A stretch of 36,121 nucleotides of DNA, from positions 1 to 36,121 of the forward strand of contig NZ_PKGB01000021.1 of assembly GCF_002848135.1 (NCBI RefSeq), written 5' to 3'. The translations under genes were made by a program, and so were the position numbers. The notes beneath the pieces are model-generated. The model ran no database searches and was not told the origin of the DNA. It saw only the letters and a list, made by a program, of their open reading frames with translations. Source of the stretch: Hydrogenovibrio sp. SC-1 (GTDB taxonomy: Bacteria > Pseudomonadota > Gammaproteobacteria > Thiomicrospirales > Thiomicrospiraceae). Positions 24,160 through 33,243 of the stretch are shown here, one piece after another (the first letter of the stretch is position 1; each line of letters begins with the position of its first letter).

Positions 24160-25263
24160 ATGTCAGAGTCGTTGTTCAAAAACCAGGTTCTCCCACATAT
24201 TCAAGCAATTCAAGCTTATCAACCTGGCAAGCCAATTTCCGAATGTCAGCGCGAATATCAATTAAATAGAATTACAAAGCTGGCTTCGAATGAAAACCCA
24301 TTAGGTGCCAGTGAAAAAGCAATTGAAGCGATACAATCGTCGCTAGTGGATATTGGTCGCTATCCTGATGGGGCCAGTTTTGTATTAAAAAATACGCTAG
24401 CTGACTTTTTACAGAGAACCCCTCAAGAGATAGCATTGGGAAATGGCTCGAATGAACTATTAGAGTTGGTGGCGAGAGTGTTTGCGGGTGAAGGGGATGA
24501 AATACTTTTTTCTGAGTATGCTTTTCCGGTTTATGAAATCAGCGCGCAGGTTGTGGGTGCGACAGGCGTTAAAGTGCCCGCCAAAAACTGGGGACATGAT
24601 TTGACGGCGATGGCTGACGCAATTACCGATCGAACGAAAGTGATCTATTTAGCGAATCCAAACAACCCAACAGGCACCTTGTTTAGAGAAGATGAATGGC
24701 GTGATTTTATTGCTAAGGTTCCTAGCCATGTGATCGTCGTGCTGGATGAGGCTTATTTTGAGTATGTGCGTGATCCGATGTATGCCAATGGGTTAGATTA
24801 CCTAGATGATTATCCAAATTTATTAGTTTCTAGAACCTTTTCAAAGGCCTATGGGTTAGCGTCATTGCGTTTAGGTTATATGGTCGGTTCGTCAGAGCTA
24901 ATTGGCTATCTCAATCAAATTCGTGCGCCTTTTAATGTTAATCAGATTGCACAGGTGGCTGCCACAGCGGCTTTAGCTGATCGTGAATTTGTAGAAAAAA
25001 CCATTCGCCTAAATCATGCGGGAATGCAACAACTTACCGATCATTTTTCAGAAGTTGGTTTGGACTATATTGAGTCCCAATCCAACTTTATTTGCGTTCA
25101 CCTAGGGCCCAAGTCGTCGCAGATAAATCAGGCGTTGCTTGAAAAAGGGGTGATTGTTCGCCCTGTAGCCAAACAAGGGGCTTTTTCTGAGTATTTGAGA
25201 GTGTCGATTGGCTTGGAACAAGAAAACGCGCACTTCATTCAGGCCTTATCGGAACTGTTATGA
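24160..25263 (+). CDS. hisC: Histidinol-phosphate / aromatic aminotransferase HisC
   Basis: PLP aminotransferase of the HisC family, 367 residues. ASNENPLGAS at the N-terminus, GNGSNELLEL, ANPNNPTGT, LDEAYFEY, and the cofactor lysine Lys229 in RTFSKAYGLASLRLGY. In this supraoperon the enzyme is generally thought to serve aromatic amino-acid transamination as well as, or instead of, histidine synthesis (the hisC2/hisHb position). No other his gene is nearby, which fits that view. Its stop overlaps the tyrA start by ATGA. Confidence 0.93.
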   Translation: MSESLFKNQVLPHIQAIQAYQPGKPISECQREYQLNRITKLASNENPLGASEKAIEAIQSSLVDIGRYPDGASFVLKNTLADFLQRTPQEIALGNGSNELLELVARVFAGEGDEILFSEYAFPVYEISAQVVGATGVKVPAKNWGHDLTAMADAITDRTKVIYLANPNNPTGTLFREDEWRDFIAKVPSHVIVVLDEAYFEYVRDPMYANGLDYLDDYPNLLVSRTFSKAYGLASLRLGYMVGSSELIGYLNQIRAPFNVNQIAQVAATAALADREFVEKTIRLNHAGMQQLTDHFSEVGLDYIESQSNFICVHLGPKSSQINQALLEKGVIVRPVAKQGAFSEYLRVSIGLEQENAHFIQALSELL

Positions 25264-26135
25264 CGATAAAATTAAACAAAATTACGATTATTGGTGTTGG
25301 GCTGATTGGAGGCTCTTTCGCTAAAGGATTGAAGCAATTAGGCTATGCTGATGCTATTGTTGGCTATGGCCGCCATGCCGATGTTTTACAACAAGCTGTC
25401 GCACTAGATGTGATAGACCATTATGAAATGGACTTGTCAGCGGCGGTTAAAGGTGCTGATTTAGTTTTGATTGCGGTTCCATTGGGTGCAATGACCGCTA
25501 TAATGAAGCAGTTAAAACCGCATTTGACACCTGAAATGATTTTAACGGATGTGGGCAGCGCTAAAACGTCAGTGTTAAGCGCTGTTCAAGAAGCTTTCGG
25601 TCAAATTCCATCGCAATTTGTTGCTGGTCATCCCATTGCTGGTAAAGAAAAAAGTGGGGTTGAAGCGGCCTGCGCAGATTTATTTCAGAATCATAAAGTG
25701 ATATTAACGCCAACCGATGAAACGTCTTCCAAGGCGGTTGAAGTGGTGACGGATCTGTGGCGAGCTTTAGGTGCAGAGGTGTCAGAAATGACCCCTGAAT
25801 ACCATGACGAAGTGCTGGCAGCTACCAGTCATTTACCCCATTTACTGGCTTTCGGATTAGTCGATTTATTAAATGATCACGCCGAGTTAGGCAATGTTTT
25901 TCAATACACAGCTGGCGGCTTCCGAGACTTTACTCGTATTGCCTCCAGTGATGCAACTATGTGGCGGGATATTGCTTTAAACAACCCAACTGCTATTAGT
26001 AAGTGGCTAAAGCATTACCAGGCCGAATTATCTCACTTAATCGATTTGGTCGATAATCAGCAGGGAGATGCGCTTTTTCAGTTATTTGACCAAGCGAAAA
26101 CAGCACGAGATACACACATTGTTAGAAAGGGTTAA
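25260..26135 (+). CDS. tyrA: Prephenate (cyclohexadienyl) dehydrogenase
   Basis: Oxidative decarboxylation of prephenate (or arogenate) on the way to tyrosine, 291 residues. N-terminal NAD(P)-binding IIGVGLIGGSFAKGL, LIAVPLGAM, LTDVGSAKTSV, the substrate-binding and catalytic GHPIAGKEKSGVEAA, and SHLPHLLAFGLV. It stands alone, without a chorismate-mutase domain, and it is separate from aroA by 38 bp; in Pseudomonas the two are fused. The substrate preference cannot be read from the sequence. Confidence 0.95.
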   Translation: MTIKLNKITIIGVGLIGGSFAKGLKQLGYADAIVGYGRHADVLQQAVALDVIDHYEMDLSAAVKGADLVLIAVPLGAMTAIMKQLKPHLTPEMILTDVGSAKTSVLSAVQEAFGQIPSQFVAGHPIAGKEKSGVEAACADLFQNHKVILTPTDETSSKAVEVVTDLWRALGAEVSEMTPEYHDEVLAATSHLPHLLAFGLVDLLNDHAELGNVFQYTAGGFRDFTRIASSDATMWRDIALNNPTAISKWLKHYQAELSHLIDLVDNQQGDALFQLFDQAKTARDTHIVRKG

Positions 26136-26173
26136 TGCAACCCCATTTGATAACCTATTGGAAAAAATGATTC

Positions 26174-27523
26174 ATGTCTAAAAATATTCAGTTTATTGTT
26201 CAACCTGGCGGCATTATTAAAGGGCGTATCCGAGTTCCTGGTGACAAGTCAATCTCTCACAGAAGTATTATGCTAGGCTCCATAGCAGAAGGAACAACCC
26301 ATGTAACAGGGTTTCTGGAAGGCGATGATAGTTTGGCGACCCTTAAGGCATTTCAAGCAATGGGTGTCGATATTGAAGGGCCTGTCAACGGTGCTGTTAC
26401 CATTCATGGAGTTGGTCTAAAAGGGTTGAAAGCACCTAACTCGCCTTTGGATATGGGCAATTCAGGAACCGCCATGCGCCTAATGGCGGGTATTTTAGCG
26501 GGACAAGATTTTGAATGTGAATTAATCGGCGATGCATCTTTATCAAAGCGACCAATGCAGCGGGTAACCTTGCCACTGTCTAAAATGGGCGCGCAGATTT
26601 CAACTGCAGAAGGGGGGAAGCCGCCTTTAAAGATTAGCCCTCGACAAGATAATGCGCCATTAACGGCAATTCATTATGAGTTGCCGATGGCCAGTGCACA
26701 GGTGAAATCTTGTGTTCTGCTCGCGGGGCTCTATGCAGAGGGTCAAACTTCCGTAATTGAACCCGCCCCAACCCGTGACCATACAGAGAGAATGCTACGC
26801 GGCTTTGGCTATCAGGTGACCACTGAAAAATTGGATAATGAGAGAGCACAAATGACCCTTGATGGCGGTGGGCACTTGCTGGCAATGGATATTGATGTGC
26901 CATCCGATATTTCCTCTGCAGCCTTTTTTATGGTCGCCGCAGCAATCGCCAAGGAAGCCGACCTCGTGATCGAGCATGTTGGAATCAACCCGACCCGAAC
27001 GGGCGTCATTGATATCTTAAAATTAATGGGAGCAGATATTACCTTAGAAAATACTGCCGTTGTGGGGGGAGAACCAGTAGCGGATATTCATGTTCGTTCA
27101 TCAAAGTTGAAAGGTATCGAAATTCCTCAGTCACTGGTTCCATTAGCAATTGACGAGTTTCCCGTTTTGTTTGTTGCCGCCTCTGCGGCTGAAGGGCAGA
27201 CGGTTTTAACAGGTGCAGAAGAATTGCGTGTCAAAGAATCTGATCGTATTCAGGCTATGGCCGATGCATTACAAGCGGTGGGCATTGATGCGACCGCCAC
27301 TGACGATGGTATGATTATCAATGGTGGTTCTCAAACGCCACAAGCGGCCATTATTGAAAGTCATCATGACCACCGCATTTCAATGGCAATGGCGATTGCT
27401 GGTTTGAATGCCGCTGCGGAAATGACTATTGATGACTGTGCTAACGTCAACACGTCTTTTCCAACCTTTTTAGCGTTAGCAAATGAGGTCGGTATGAAGA
27501 TTCAAGCACACCAAAAGGACTAG
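26174..27523 (+). CDS. aroA: EPSP synthase (3-phosphoshikimate 1-carboxyvinyltransferase), class II-like
   Basis: Transfers the enolpyruvyl group of PEP to shikimate-3-phosphate, 449 residues. The motifs are those described for class II EPSP synthases: GDKS (23-26), SAQVK (174-178), RDHTE (201-205) and NPTR (272-275). The loop GNSGTAMRLM (95-104) resembles the Bacillus type, and keeps Gly where the highly glyphosate-tolerant CP4 enzyme has Ala. LKESDR-type element KESDRIQAMADAL is present near the C-terminus. cmk follows 8 bp later. Confidence 0.97.
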   Translation: MSKNIQFIVQPGGIIKGRIRVPGDKSISHRSIMLGSIAEGTTHVTGFLEGDDSLATLKAFQAMGVDIEGPVNGAVTIHGVGLKGLKAPNSPLDMGNSGTAMRLMAGILAGQDFECELIGDASLSKRPMQRVTLPLSKMGAQISTAEGGKPPLKISPRQDNAPLTAIHYELPMASAQVKSCVLLAGLYAEGQTSVIEPAPTRDHTERMLRGFGYQVTTEKLDNERAQMTLDGGGHLLAMDIDVPSDISSAAFFMVAAAIAKEADLVIEHVGINPTRTGVIDILKLMGADITLENTAVVGGEPVADIHVRSSKLKGIEIPQSLVPLAIDEFPVLFVAASAAEGQTVLTGAEELRVKESDRIQAMADALQAVGIDATATDDGMIINGGSQTPQAAIIESHHDHRISMAMAIAGLNAAAEMTIDDCANVNTSFPTFLALANEVGMKIQAHQKD

Positions 27524-27531
27524 GGGATAAA

Positions 27532-28200
27532 ATGAATACAGATTGTATTATCACGATTGATGGGCCAAGTGGTGTCGGAAAAGGTACTGTTGCCCAATAT
27601 TTGTGTGAACAGACAGGATTTCATTTGTTGGACAGTGGCGCTATTTATCGAAGTCTGGCTTTTGGCGTGCAAAAACAAGGTTTAACGATCGAAAATTTAC
27701 CAGGCCTGGTGGCTTTGGCAGAAAACTTACCTGTTCGCTTTGAGACTGGTAAGGCTTTTTATCAGGATGAAGATATTACCTTGCAAATTCGTACTGAGAC
27801 CGTTGCCGCAACGGCTTCTAAAATTGCATCTATCCCCGAGGTGAGAGCCGCATTGTTAAAACGTCAGAAGGACTTTGCTCAGCCACCAGGGTTAATTGCT
27901 GATGGACGAGACATGGGAACCGTGGTCTTTCCAAAAGCACCGGTTAAATTGTTTTTAACAGCAACGGCAGAAGAAAGAGCAAAAAGACGTCTTAATCAGT
28001 TGAAAAATCAAGAAGTTGATGTTAATATTCGCAAAATAACTCAAGATATTAAAGAAAGAGATGAGCGAGATCGTAATCGAGCGGCCTCTCCATTATTGCC
28101 TGCGGCAGATGCTTTAACGATTGATACGACGCACTTATCTATATCACAAGTCTGTGAACAAGCTATAAATGAGATTCGTCAAAAAGGGTTGATTGAATGA
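27532..28200 (+). CDS. cmk: Cytidylate kinase
   Basis: Phosphorylates CMP and dCMP with ATP. The 222 residues start with the P-loop IDGPSGVGKGT (9-18, Lys17), followed by LLDSGAIYRSLAFG, IADGRDMGTVVFP, and the lid region RAKRRLNQLKNQ with ERDERDRNRAASPL. AGGGGATAAA before the ATG gives a ribosome-binding site. Last gene before a strong terminator, and upstream of rpsA as in E. coli. One palindrome copy (ACCAGGCCTGGT) encodes part of LPGLVAL. Confidence 0.97.
   Translation: MNTDCIITIDGPSGVGKGTVAQYLCEQTGFHLLDSGAIYRSLAFGVQKQGLTIENLPGLVALAENLPVRFETGKAFYQDEDITLQIRTETVAATASKIASIPEVRAALLKRQKDFAQPPGLIADGRDMGTVVFPKAPVKLFLTATAEERAKRRLNQLKNQEVDVNIRKITQDIKERDERDRNRAASPLLPAADALTIDTTHLSISQVCEQAINEIRQKGLIE
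27699..27710. repeat. CCAGGCCTGG palindrome, copy 4 (inside cmk)
   Basis: ACCAGGCCTGGT, a perfect 12-bp palindrome within coding sequence. Confidence 0.6.
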
Positions 28201-28240
28201 AATAAGATTAGATGCTAACTTATTGAATTTATAGGATTTA

Positions 28241-28282
28241 AAAATCCCTGTTCCATTTTATGAACGGGGATTTTGTATTTTT
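28241..28282 (+). terminator. Intrinsic terminator after cmk
   Basis: AAAATCCCTGTTC (28241-28253) pairs over 13 bp, with one U-G, with GAACGGGGATTTT (28262-28274). A T-run follows at 28278-28282. It ends the serC-cmk operon and precedes the rpsA promoter region. Confidence 0.75.
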
Positions 28283-28287
28283 ATAAT
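28282..28287 (+). promoter_or_regulatory. Candidate -10 box for rpsA
   Basis: Perfect TATAAT immediately after the terminator T-run. No clear -35. It is overlapped by the 12-bp palindrome AATGACGTCATT (28285-28296), a possible operator. Transcription from here would give a leader of roughly 125 bases. Confidence 0.45.
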
Positions 28288-28316
28288 GACGTCATTTTTA
28301 ATGACATTTATTTTTT

Positions 28317-28338
28317 GTCGGCTAATTGGGAGGCCGAC
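28317..28338 (+). promoter_or_regulatory. rpsA leader hairpin with GGGAG loop
   Basis: GTCGGC/GCCGAC stem around the loop TAATTGGGAG. E. coli S1 represses its own mRNA through leader hairpins that expose GGA in loops in the absence of a strong Shine-Dalgarno. Here too the rpsA ATG has no evident Shine-Dalgarno, and a purine-rich loop is present 80 bp upstream. Function inferred by analogy. Confidence 0.4.
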
Positions 28339-28418
28339 TATTAACAACTGACCCGATACTGATTTGGATACCCCAATTTGAAAAACAGTGTCGGTTTGAA
28401 AATTTTGGTAACTTATCC

Positions 28419-30092
28419 ATGAGTGAATTATCTTTCGCTGAATTATTTGAGCAGTCTTTGCAAGAAGACAAATTCCAAACCGGTTCTTTAATTATCGGTA
28501 CTGTTGTCGGTATCGACAAAGAAACTGTCCTAGTTGACGCAGGTATGAAATCTGAGTCTGCTATTCCTAAGTCACAATTTGAAGATGCTAACGGAGACCT
28601 TGAAGTTGCCGTTGGTGACGAGGTTGAAGTTTACCTTGAAACTTTAGAAGATGGTTTCGGTGAAACCCGTTTATCACGTGAAAAAGCAAAACGTGCTAAG
28701 ACTTGGGATCGTTTGGAAACGGCTCTAGAAGATAGCGAAACTGTAACTGGTCTTGTGACTGGTAAAGTTAAAGGCGGCTTAACCGTTGATGTAGAAGGTG
28801 TTCGTGGCTTCCTACCTGGTTCTCTTGTGGATGTTCGTCCTATTCGTGACTTCGGTTTCCTTGAAGGTAAAGAAGTTGAGTTAAAACTGGTTAAGCTTGA
28901 TCGTAAGCGTAACAATGTTGTGGTTTCTCGTCGCGCAGTGATCGAAGCTGAGAACTCTGTAGAGCGTGAAGCACTATTAGCCAACATGGAAGAAGGTGTT
29001 GTGCTTGAAGGGATTGTTAAGAACCTAACAGACTACGGCGCATTTATTGATTTGGGTGGCATCGATGGTCTTCTTCATATTACCGATATGGCATGGCGTC
29101 GTGTTAATCATCCTTCTGAGGTTATCCAAGTTGGCGATGAAATTAACGTTAAGGTATTGAAGTTCGACAAAGAGAAAAACCGTGTTTCATTAGGTATGAA
29201 ACAACTTCAAGAAGATCCTTGGACGGATATGGTTTCTCGTTACCCTATGGGCTCTGAAATCATGGGTAAAGTGGCCAATATTACTGATTACGGTGCTTTC
29301 ATTGAGATTGAAGATGGTATTGAGGGTCTTGTTCATACCTCTGAATTGGATTGGACTAACCGTAATATTCACCCATCTAAAGTGGTTCACCTTGGACAAG
29401 AAGTTAAAGTCAAAATCTTGGATGTCGATCAAGAGCGTCGTCGTATTTCACTTTCTATCAAGCAATGTACAGTTAATCCTTGGGAAGCCTTCTCTGCAAC
29501 CCATTCAAAAGGTGACAAAATTACTGGTAGCATTAAGTCAATTACCGATTTCGGTATCTTTATCGGCTTAGACGGTAATATTGATGGTTTGGTTCACCTA
29601 ACGGATATCTCTTGGTCACAACCAGGTGAAGAAGCCGTCCGTGAATACAAGAAAGGGGATGAGCTTGAAACGATTATCTTATCAATCGACCCTGATCGTG
29701 AGCGTATTTCTCTAGGCTTAAAGCAACTTGAACAAGACCCATTTGGTGAGTTTGTTGCTGAAAATGGTAAGAACAGCATTGTTGTCGGAACCGTTAAGTC
29801 CGTTGACGAAAAAGGCGCGGTTGTTGATCTAGCGGATGATGTTGAAGGTTATTTGCGTGCATCAGAACTAGATGAAGATACTCGTGATGCATCATCGGTT
29901 CTTAAGGTCGGTGACCAAGTTGAAGCTAAAATTGTAAATGTTGATCGTAAGAATCGTAATGTTTCTTTATCGATTAAAGCAAAAGCAGCTCAAGAAGAAG
30001 CTAATGCCATTAAAGATTACTCTTCAAATCAACCTCAAGCTCAAAATACTTTGGGTGACTTGCTAAAAGGTCAACTTTCTTCTGACGATTAA
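28419..30092 (+). CDS. rpsA: 30S ribosomal protein S1
   Basis: mRNA-binding ribosomal protein needed to initiate on structured or weak-SD messages. From ATG 28419 ([19 protein letters not shown]) it is 557 residues, the same as E. coli. An in-frame upstream start at 28326 would add 31 residues not found in the family. Six S1 (OB-fold) repeats follow in order at about 21-87, 105-171, 192-260, 277-347, 364-434 and 451-520; the clearest carry the KGxV...YGAFI.L...GLVH pattern ([20 protein letters not shown]). There is a separate promoter region and a terminator hairpin behind the stop. Confidence 0.98.
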   Translation: MSELSFAELFEQSLQEDKFQTGSLIIGTVVGIDKETVLVDAGMKSESAIPKSQFEDANGDLEVAVGDEVEVYLETLEDGFGETRLSREKAKRAKTWDRLETALEDSETVTGLVTGKVKGGLTVDVEGVRGFLPGSLVDVRPIRDFGFLEGKEVELKLVKLDRKRNNVVVSRRAVIEAENSVEREALLANMEEGVVLEGIVKNLTDYGAFIDLGGIDGLLHITDMAWRRVNHPSEVIQVGDEINVKVLKFDKEKNRVSLGMKQLQEDPWTDMVSRYPMGSEIMGKVANITDYGAFIEIEDGIEGLVHTSELDWTNRNIHPSKVVHLGQEVKVKILDVDQERRRISLSIKQCTVNPWEAFSATHSKGDKITGSIKSITDFGIFIGLDGNIDGLVHLTDISWSQPGEEAVREYKKGDELETIILSIDPDRERISLGLKQLEQDPFGEFVAENGKNSIVVGTVKSVDEKGAVVDLADDVEGYLRASELDEDTRDASSVLKVGDQVEAKIVNVDRKNRNVSLSIKAKAAQEEANAIKDYSSNQPQAQNTLGDLLKGQLSSDD

Positions 30093-30099
30093 ATTGGAA

Positions 30100-30128
30100 G
30101 GCGTTTAAAACTTGTTGTTTTAAACGCC
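30100..30128 (+). terminator. Stem-loop after rpsA
   Basis: Perfect 12-bp stem GGCGTTTAAAAC / GTTTTAAACGCC with loop TTGTT, 8 bp after the rpsA stop. It is followed by AAACCC and only later by TTTT, so it may act as a partial terminator or as a 3'-end stabiliser. Confidence 0.55.
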
Positions 30129-30215
30129 AAACCCTTTCAATTTTCCGGTTAAGGTAAGTATTGAACACCAATGCTGACTTTACATTTTAATGAATGAAGA
30201 AAGAGACAAAATATC

Positions 30216-30521
30216 ATGACTAAGTCAGAATTAATTGAATTGATTGCTAGAAAACAGACCCAATTTAGTCAAAAGGATGTTGAATTAGCAGTTAATCAAA
30301 TCTTAGACTCGATGATAGTTTCCTTATCAGAAGGCGACAGAATTGAAATTCGTGGCTTTGGTAGTTTTAGTCTGCATCACCGTAAAGCTCGTCTCGGACG
30401 TAATCCAAAAACGGGTGAAAAGGTGCAGTTAGATGAAAAACGCGTACCACACTTCAAGCCTGGCAAATTCTTGCGAGACAGGGTTGACGAAGCAAAAGAT
30501 TTCACCGATATAATTGGTTAA
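30216..30521 (+). CDS. ihfB: Integration host factor subunit beta
   Basis: DNA-bending nucleoid protein that works as a heterodimer with IhfA. The 101 residues are slightly longer than the usual 94, with the extra at the C-terminus. [11 protein letters not shown] at the start, [23 protein letters not shown] (as [19 protein letters not shown]), and the minor-groove arm RNPKTGE with its intercalating proline. GAAAGAGA precedes the ATG. Same position after rpsA as in E. coli and Pseudomonas. Confidence 0.96.
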   Translation: MTKSELIELIARKQTQFSQKDVELAVNQILDSMIVSLSEGDRIEIRGFGSFSLHHRKARLGRNPKTGEKVQLDEKRVPHFKPGKFLRDRVDEAKDFTDIIG

Positions 30522-30540
30522 ATCGTTCAACAAAGTCGAT

Positions 30541-30584
30541 AAAAGGGTTACAATGATTGCAAAATTATTGTGGCCCTTTTTTTT
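30541..30584 (+). terminator. Strong intrinsic terminator abutting the lapA start
   Basis: AAAAGGGTTACAAT (30541-30554) pairs over 14 bp, including two U-G pairs, with ATTGTGGCCCTTTT (30567-30580). Four more T follow, and the next three bases are the lapA ATG. It ends the ihfB transcript and must control or block read-through into lapA. Confidence 0.75.
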
Positions 30585-30944
30585 ATGACAAAATTAATTT
30601 CTATCACGATTACCCTATTTTTTTTAGGCCTTGGTTTTCTCCTTGGGGTTTTGAATCCAGACTTAGTGCCCTTTGATCTTTACTGGTACCAAATTGAACT
30701 TCCAATTTCATTATTAATTGTCATTGCTTTTGCAACGGGACTTTTAACTGCCGGCGTGATTTTCTTGTCACAAACCCTTAAACTTAAATGGCAAATAAAA
30801 CGTCAAAAAAAGGCTGAGAAAAAGCAATTAAATGAAATCATTGCTTTGAAAAAATCGTTGCTTGATGCACAAAAACAGCCTCCTCAACAAACCAAATCTA
30901 ACCTACCGACTTCACTTGTTATAGAAAACAATCAGAATAATTAA
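30585..30944 (+). CDS. lapA: LapA-domain (DUF1049) membrane protein
   Basis: Small inner-membrane protein, 119 residues from ATG 30585; an in-frame GTG at 30570 lies inside the terminator stem and is less likely. Two membrane helices (about 4-22 and 38-61) flank the family segment GVLNPDLVPFDLYWYQIELP. A basic coiled-coil tail (about 65-95, LKWQIKRQKKAEKKQLNEI) is cytoplasmic. In E. coli LapA works with LapB in lipopolysaccharide control. Here pyrF follows directly (9 bp), with no lapB between them. There is no Shine-Dalgarno: the bases before the ATG are the terminator T-run. Confidence 0.78.
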   Translation: MTKLISITITLFFLGLGFLLGVLNPDLVPFDLYWYQIELPISLLIVIAFATGLLTAGVIFLSQTLKLKWQIKRQKKAEKKQLNEIIALKKSLLDAQKQPPQQTKSNLPTSLVIENNQNN

Positions 30945-30953
30945 GAGCTCGTT

Positions 30954-31667
30954 ATGACCCAGACTACTGAATTTGATCCTAAAATTTTAATTGCTTTAGA
31001 CTTTGCAAGAACGTCTCAAGCCTTGGATTTTGTAAACACCTTAGATCCTCAATCATGTCGATTAAAAGTGGGGAAGGAGCTTTTTGCGCTGGCAGGACCA
31101 GAATTTGTTAAGCAATTAATTGCTCGTGGTTTTGATGTGTTTCTAGACTTAAAGTACCACGACATTCCCAATACTGTCGCTAAAGCTTGTCAAGCAGCTG
31201 CCGAAATGGGGGTGTGGATGGTGAATGTTCATGCATTGGGTGGTCGAAAAATGATGATGGCAGCCAAAGAGGCAATCGCCAACTGTGCTCATCAACCAAA
31301 GTTAATTGCCGTGACCATTTTAACCAGTATGGAAGCGGAGGACTTGGAAGAGGTTGGCTTGTCAGGAACGCCTCAACAGAATGTATTGAGATTGGCTCGG
31401 TTAGCACAAGATTCAGGCTTGGATGGCGTGGTTTGTTCTGCCCAAGAAGCGACTCTTTTAAGAGAGCAGTTGGGTGCTGATTTTTGTTTGGTTACCCCTG
31501 GTATTCGTCCTAAAACGGCTGCCGTTAATGATCAGAAGCGTATTATGACGCCTGAATCTGCCATGGCTGCTGGCTCAAGCTATCTGGTGATTGGCCGTCC
31601 GATTACACAAGCGGCTGACCCCTTGTCAGAATTGGCGAATATTAATCAATCGATTGCAAGTGATTAA
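30954..31667 (+). CDS. pyrF: Orotidine 5'-phosphate decarboxylase
   Basis: Last step of UMP synthesis, 237 residues, TIM-barrel. The catalytic tetrad segment is [10 protein letters not shown] (Asp65, Lys67, Asp70), with ILIALDF at the N-terminus, LKVGKELF, and the phosphate-binding TPGIRP and VIGRPIT near the end. It follows lapA with a 9-bp gap and is probably co-transcribed. Its TAA is 3 bp from the stop of the convergent histidine kinase gene, so no terminator fits between them. Confidence 0.97.
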   Translation: MTQTTEFDPKILIALDFARTSQALDFVNTLDPQSCRLKVGKELFALAGPEFVKQLIARGFDVFLDLKYHDIPNTVAKACQAAAEMGVWMVNVHALGGRKMMMAAKEAIANCAHQPKLIAVTILTSMEAEDLEEVGLSGTPQQNVLRLARLAQDSGLDGVVCSAQEATLLREQLGADFCLVTPGIRPKTAAVNDQKRIMTPESAMAAGSSYLVIGRPITQAADPLSELANINQSIASD

Positions 31668-31670
31668 TCT

Positions 31671-33224
31671 TTAAACAGTTTGAACTGGCAAGGTTAGTTT
31701 GAACTGAACACCATAAAAGTTTTTATCTGGATCAACTAGGTTATTTGCTTCAATCTTGCCATGGTGGAAGTCGGTAATTAGTTTGACGATAAACAAGCCA
31801 AGCCCAAGATGGGTTTGGTCGTCTGAGTTGACTTCGCGAATTGACATCATGCCATCAAAAATTTGCTTTTCAAACCCTGACGGTAAATAAGGGCCACTGT
31901 TTTTAATATCAATGACAATGCATTTGTCTGTTTTGTGTGCCGATATTGAAATAGGGTGCTTGTGATCGTTAAAATCTTTCGCATTGCCAATCAGTTTATC
32001 CATCAGTTGTTCGAGCATAAACCCATCGCCTGAAATGATAACGGGTTCTTTGAGTTGGTTATCCGTTTCTATCTCGGCTGCCGAGTGCATTTCTTCTAGG
32101 CTGTCAAAATAGAGTTTTAACATTTCACTGATATCAAAAGTCTCTGGCGTATGCTGCTGCAAACTGTCTTCAATGCTGGAGGCTTCTGATAAAGAAGCAA
32201 TAATTTGTTTTAGTTGTTTTAAGGCATGCTGTGAGTAGTGGACCTGTTTGTGATCAATATCCTTTTCCAACAGGGATAAAGACATGGAGAGTCGGTTAAG
32301 CGGATTGTGAATTTCGTGGCGCAAGGTTCGAGGAAGTTGTTTTAGATAACGCTCATAAGATGCTAATTGTGTCAGCATTTCATAGATATGATGTCGTAGA
32401 TCCGCTAATTCGTCATCATAACCTAACCGCTTTTTGTCAGGAAACTGAAATTGATTGACCTTTCCATAATTATCAAAGGTATTGCGAACATCTTTATCAA
32501 GCCGCACGATTCGATTGGATAGGGATGCGATATACAGAATAGCACCAAAGATAACCAATAAAAACACCAGTCCACCAATACCGATAAGTCGGTAAAACGT
32601 TTCTAGAGATTCGGTTAATAGGCTATCCATGCTTTGTTCTAATACCACCGCACCAATAATGCGGTTACCGACTTTTAACGGCGTAGCCGACATAAGCGAT
32701 ACGGGCTGATTTTCTACGCTCATTCGATATTGTTGAAAGCTTCGGCCATTGATTGCCTGTTGAACGAGGAAGGTTTCAGGGGTTCGACTTTGAGGATAGG
32801 GGTAGGGCAGAGAGAAGGGCATAATGGTGGAGAGTGATTTAATCAAAAAATGCCCTAGTCGACTAAAAAGTGATCGGCTTTGTAGATTGGTGTGGTTCTT
32901 TTCTAAGCGGCCAACGACATAGGTGACCTGGCCAATCTCATTCACAATCCAAAGTGCTGATTTGTCTAAATTTAAGTGTGATAATTGGCTAGTTGGATTA
33001 CCCGCTTGAATTTGTAGCGCCCATAAATCCGTTCTGTTTTCTAATATATAGGAAAGGTTTATGACGGTTTGTTGCTGAATAATAGCTTGATTTTTAAGCA
33101 ATAACCGATGTAGGTCAACGGCAAAGTTATAGGCAAGAAAGGGGAGAACGGTTAATAATAACAGTAGGATAAAAAATCGACTTCGTATTGAAAAACGCAG
33201 TCGATAGCCCTTTAGAAAATTCAT
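31671..33224 (-). CDS. Membrane sensor histidine kinase
   Basis: A 517-residue kinase. Membrane helix 1 (about 17-36), a periplasmic region (37-212), membrane helix 2 (about 213-234), a HAMP-like linker, and dimerisation/phosphoacceptor His303 in RTLRHEIHNPLNRLSMSL. The ATPase domain has its N-box at LIGNAKDFN (Asn414), the G1 box IKNSGPYLP, where Asn442 replaces the usual Asp (as in CusS-type kinases), and the G2 box LGLGLFIV (473-480). The overall layout and the paired regulator resemble the 'proteobacterial dedicated sortase system' kinase PdsS, but no sortase is in the window. Signal unknown. Confidence 0.88.
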   Translation of the reverse strand: MNFLKGYRLRFSIRSRFFILLLLLTVLPFLAYNFAVDLHRLLLKNQAIIQQQTVINLSYILENRTDLWALQIQAGNPTSQLSHLNLDKSALWIVNEIGQVTYVVGRLEKNHTNLQSRSLFSRLGHFLIKSLSTIMPFSLPYPYPQSRTPETFLVQQAINGRSFQQYRMSVENQPVSLMSATPLKVGNRIIGAVVLEQSMDSLLTESLETFYRLIGIGGLVFLLVIFGAILYIASLSNRIVRLDKDVRNTFDNYGKVNQFQFPDKKRLGYDDELADLRHHIYEMLTQLASYERYLKQLPRTLRHEIHNPLNRLSMSLSLLEKDIDHKQVHYSQHALKQLKQIIASLSEASSIEDSLQQHTPETFDISEMLKLYFDSLEEMHSAAEIETDNQLKEPVIISGDGFMLEQLMDKLIGNAKDFNDHKHPISISAHKTDKCIVIDIKNSGPYLPSGFEKQIFDGMMSIREVNSDDQTHLGLGLFIVKLITDFHHGKIEANNLVDPDKNFYGVQFKLTLPVQTV

Positions 33225-33243
33225 TTCTCACCCTTAATGCGAT

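Noticed and set aside
28326-28418. N-terminal extension of S1
   Set aside because: The extra residues are not part of the family; the region carries leader structure, and ATG 28419 gives exactly 557 residues.
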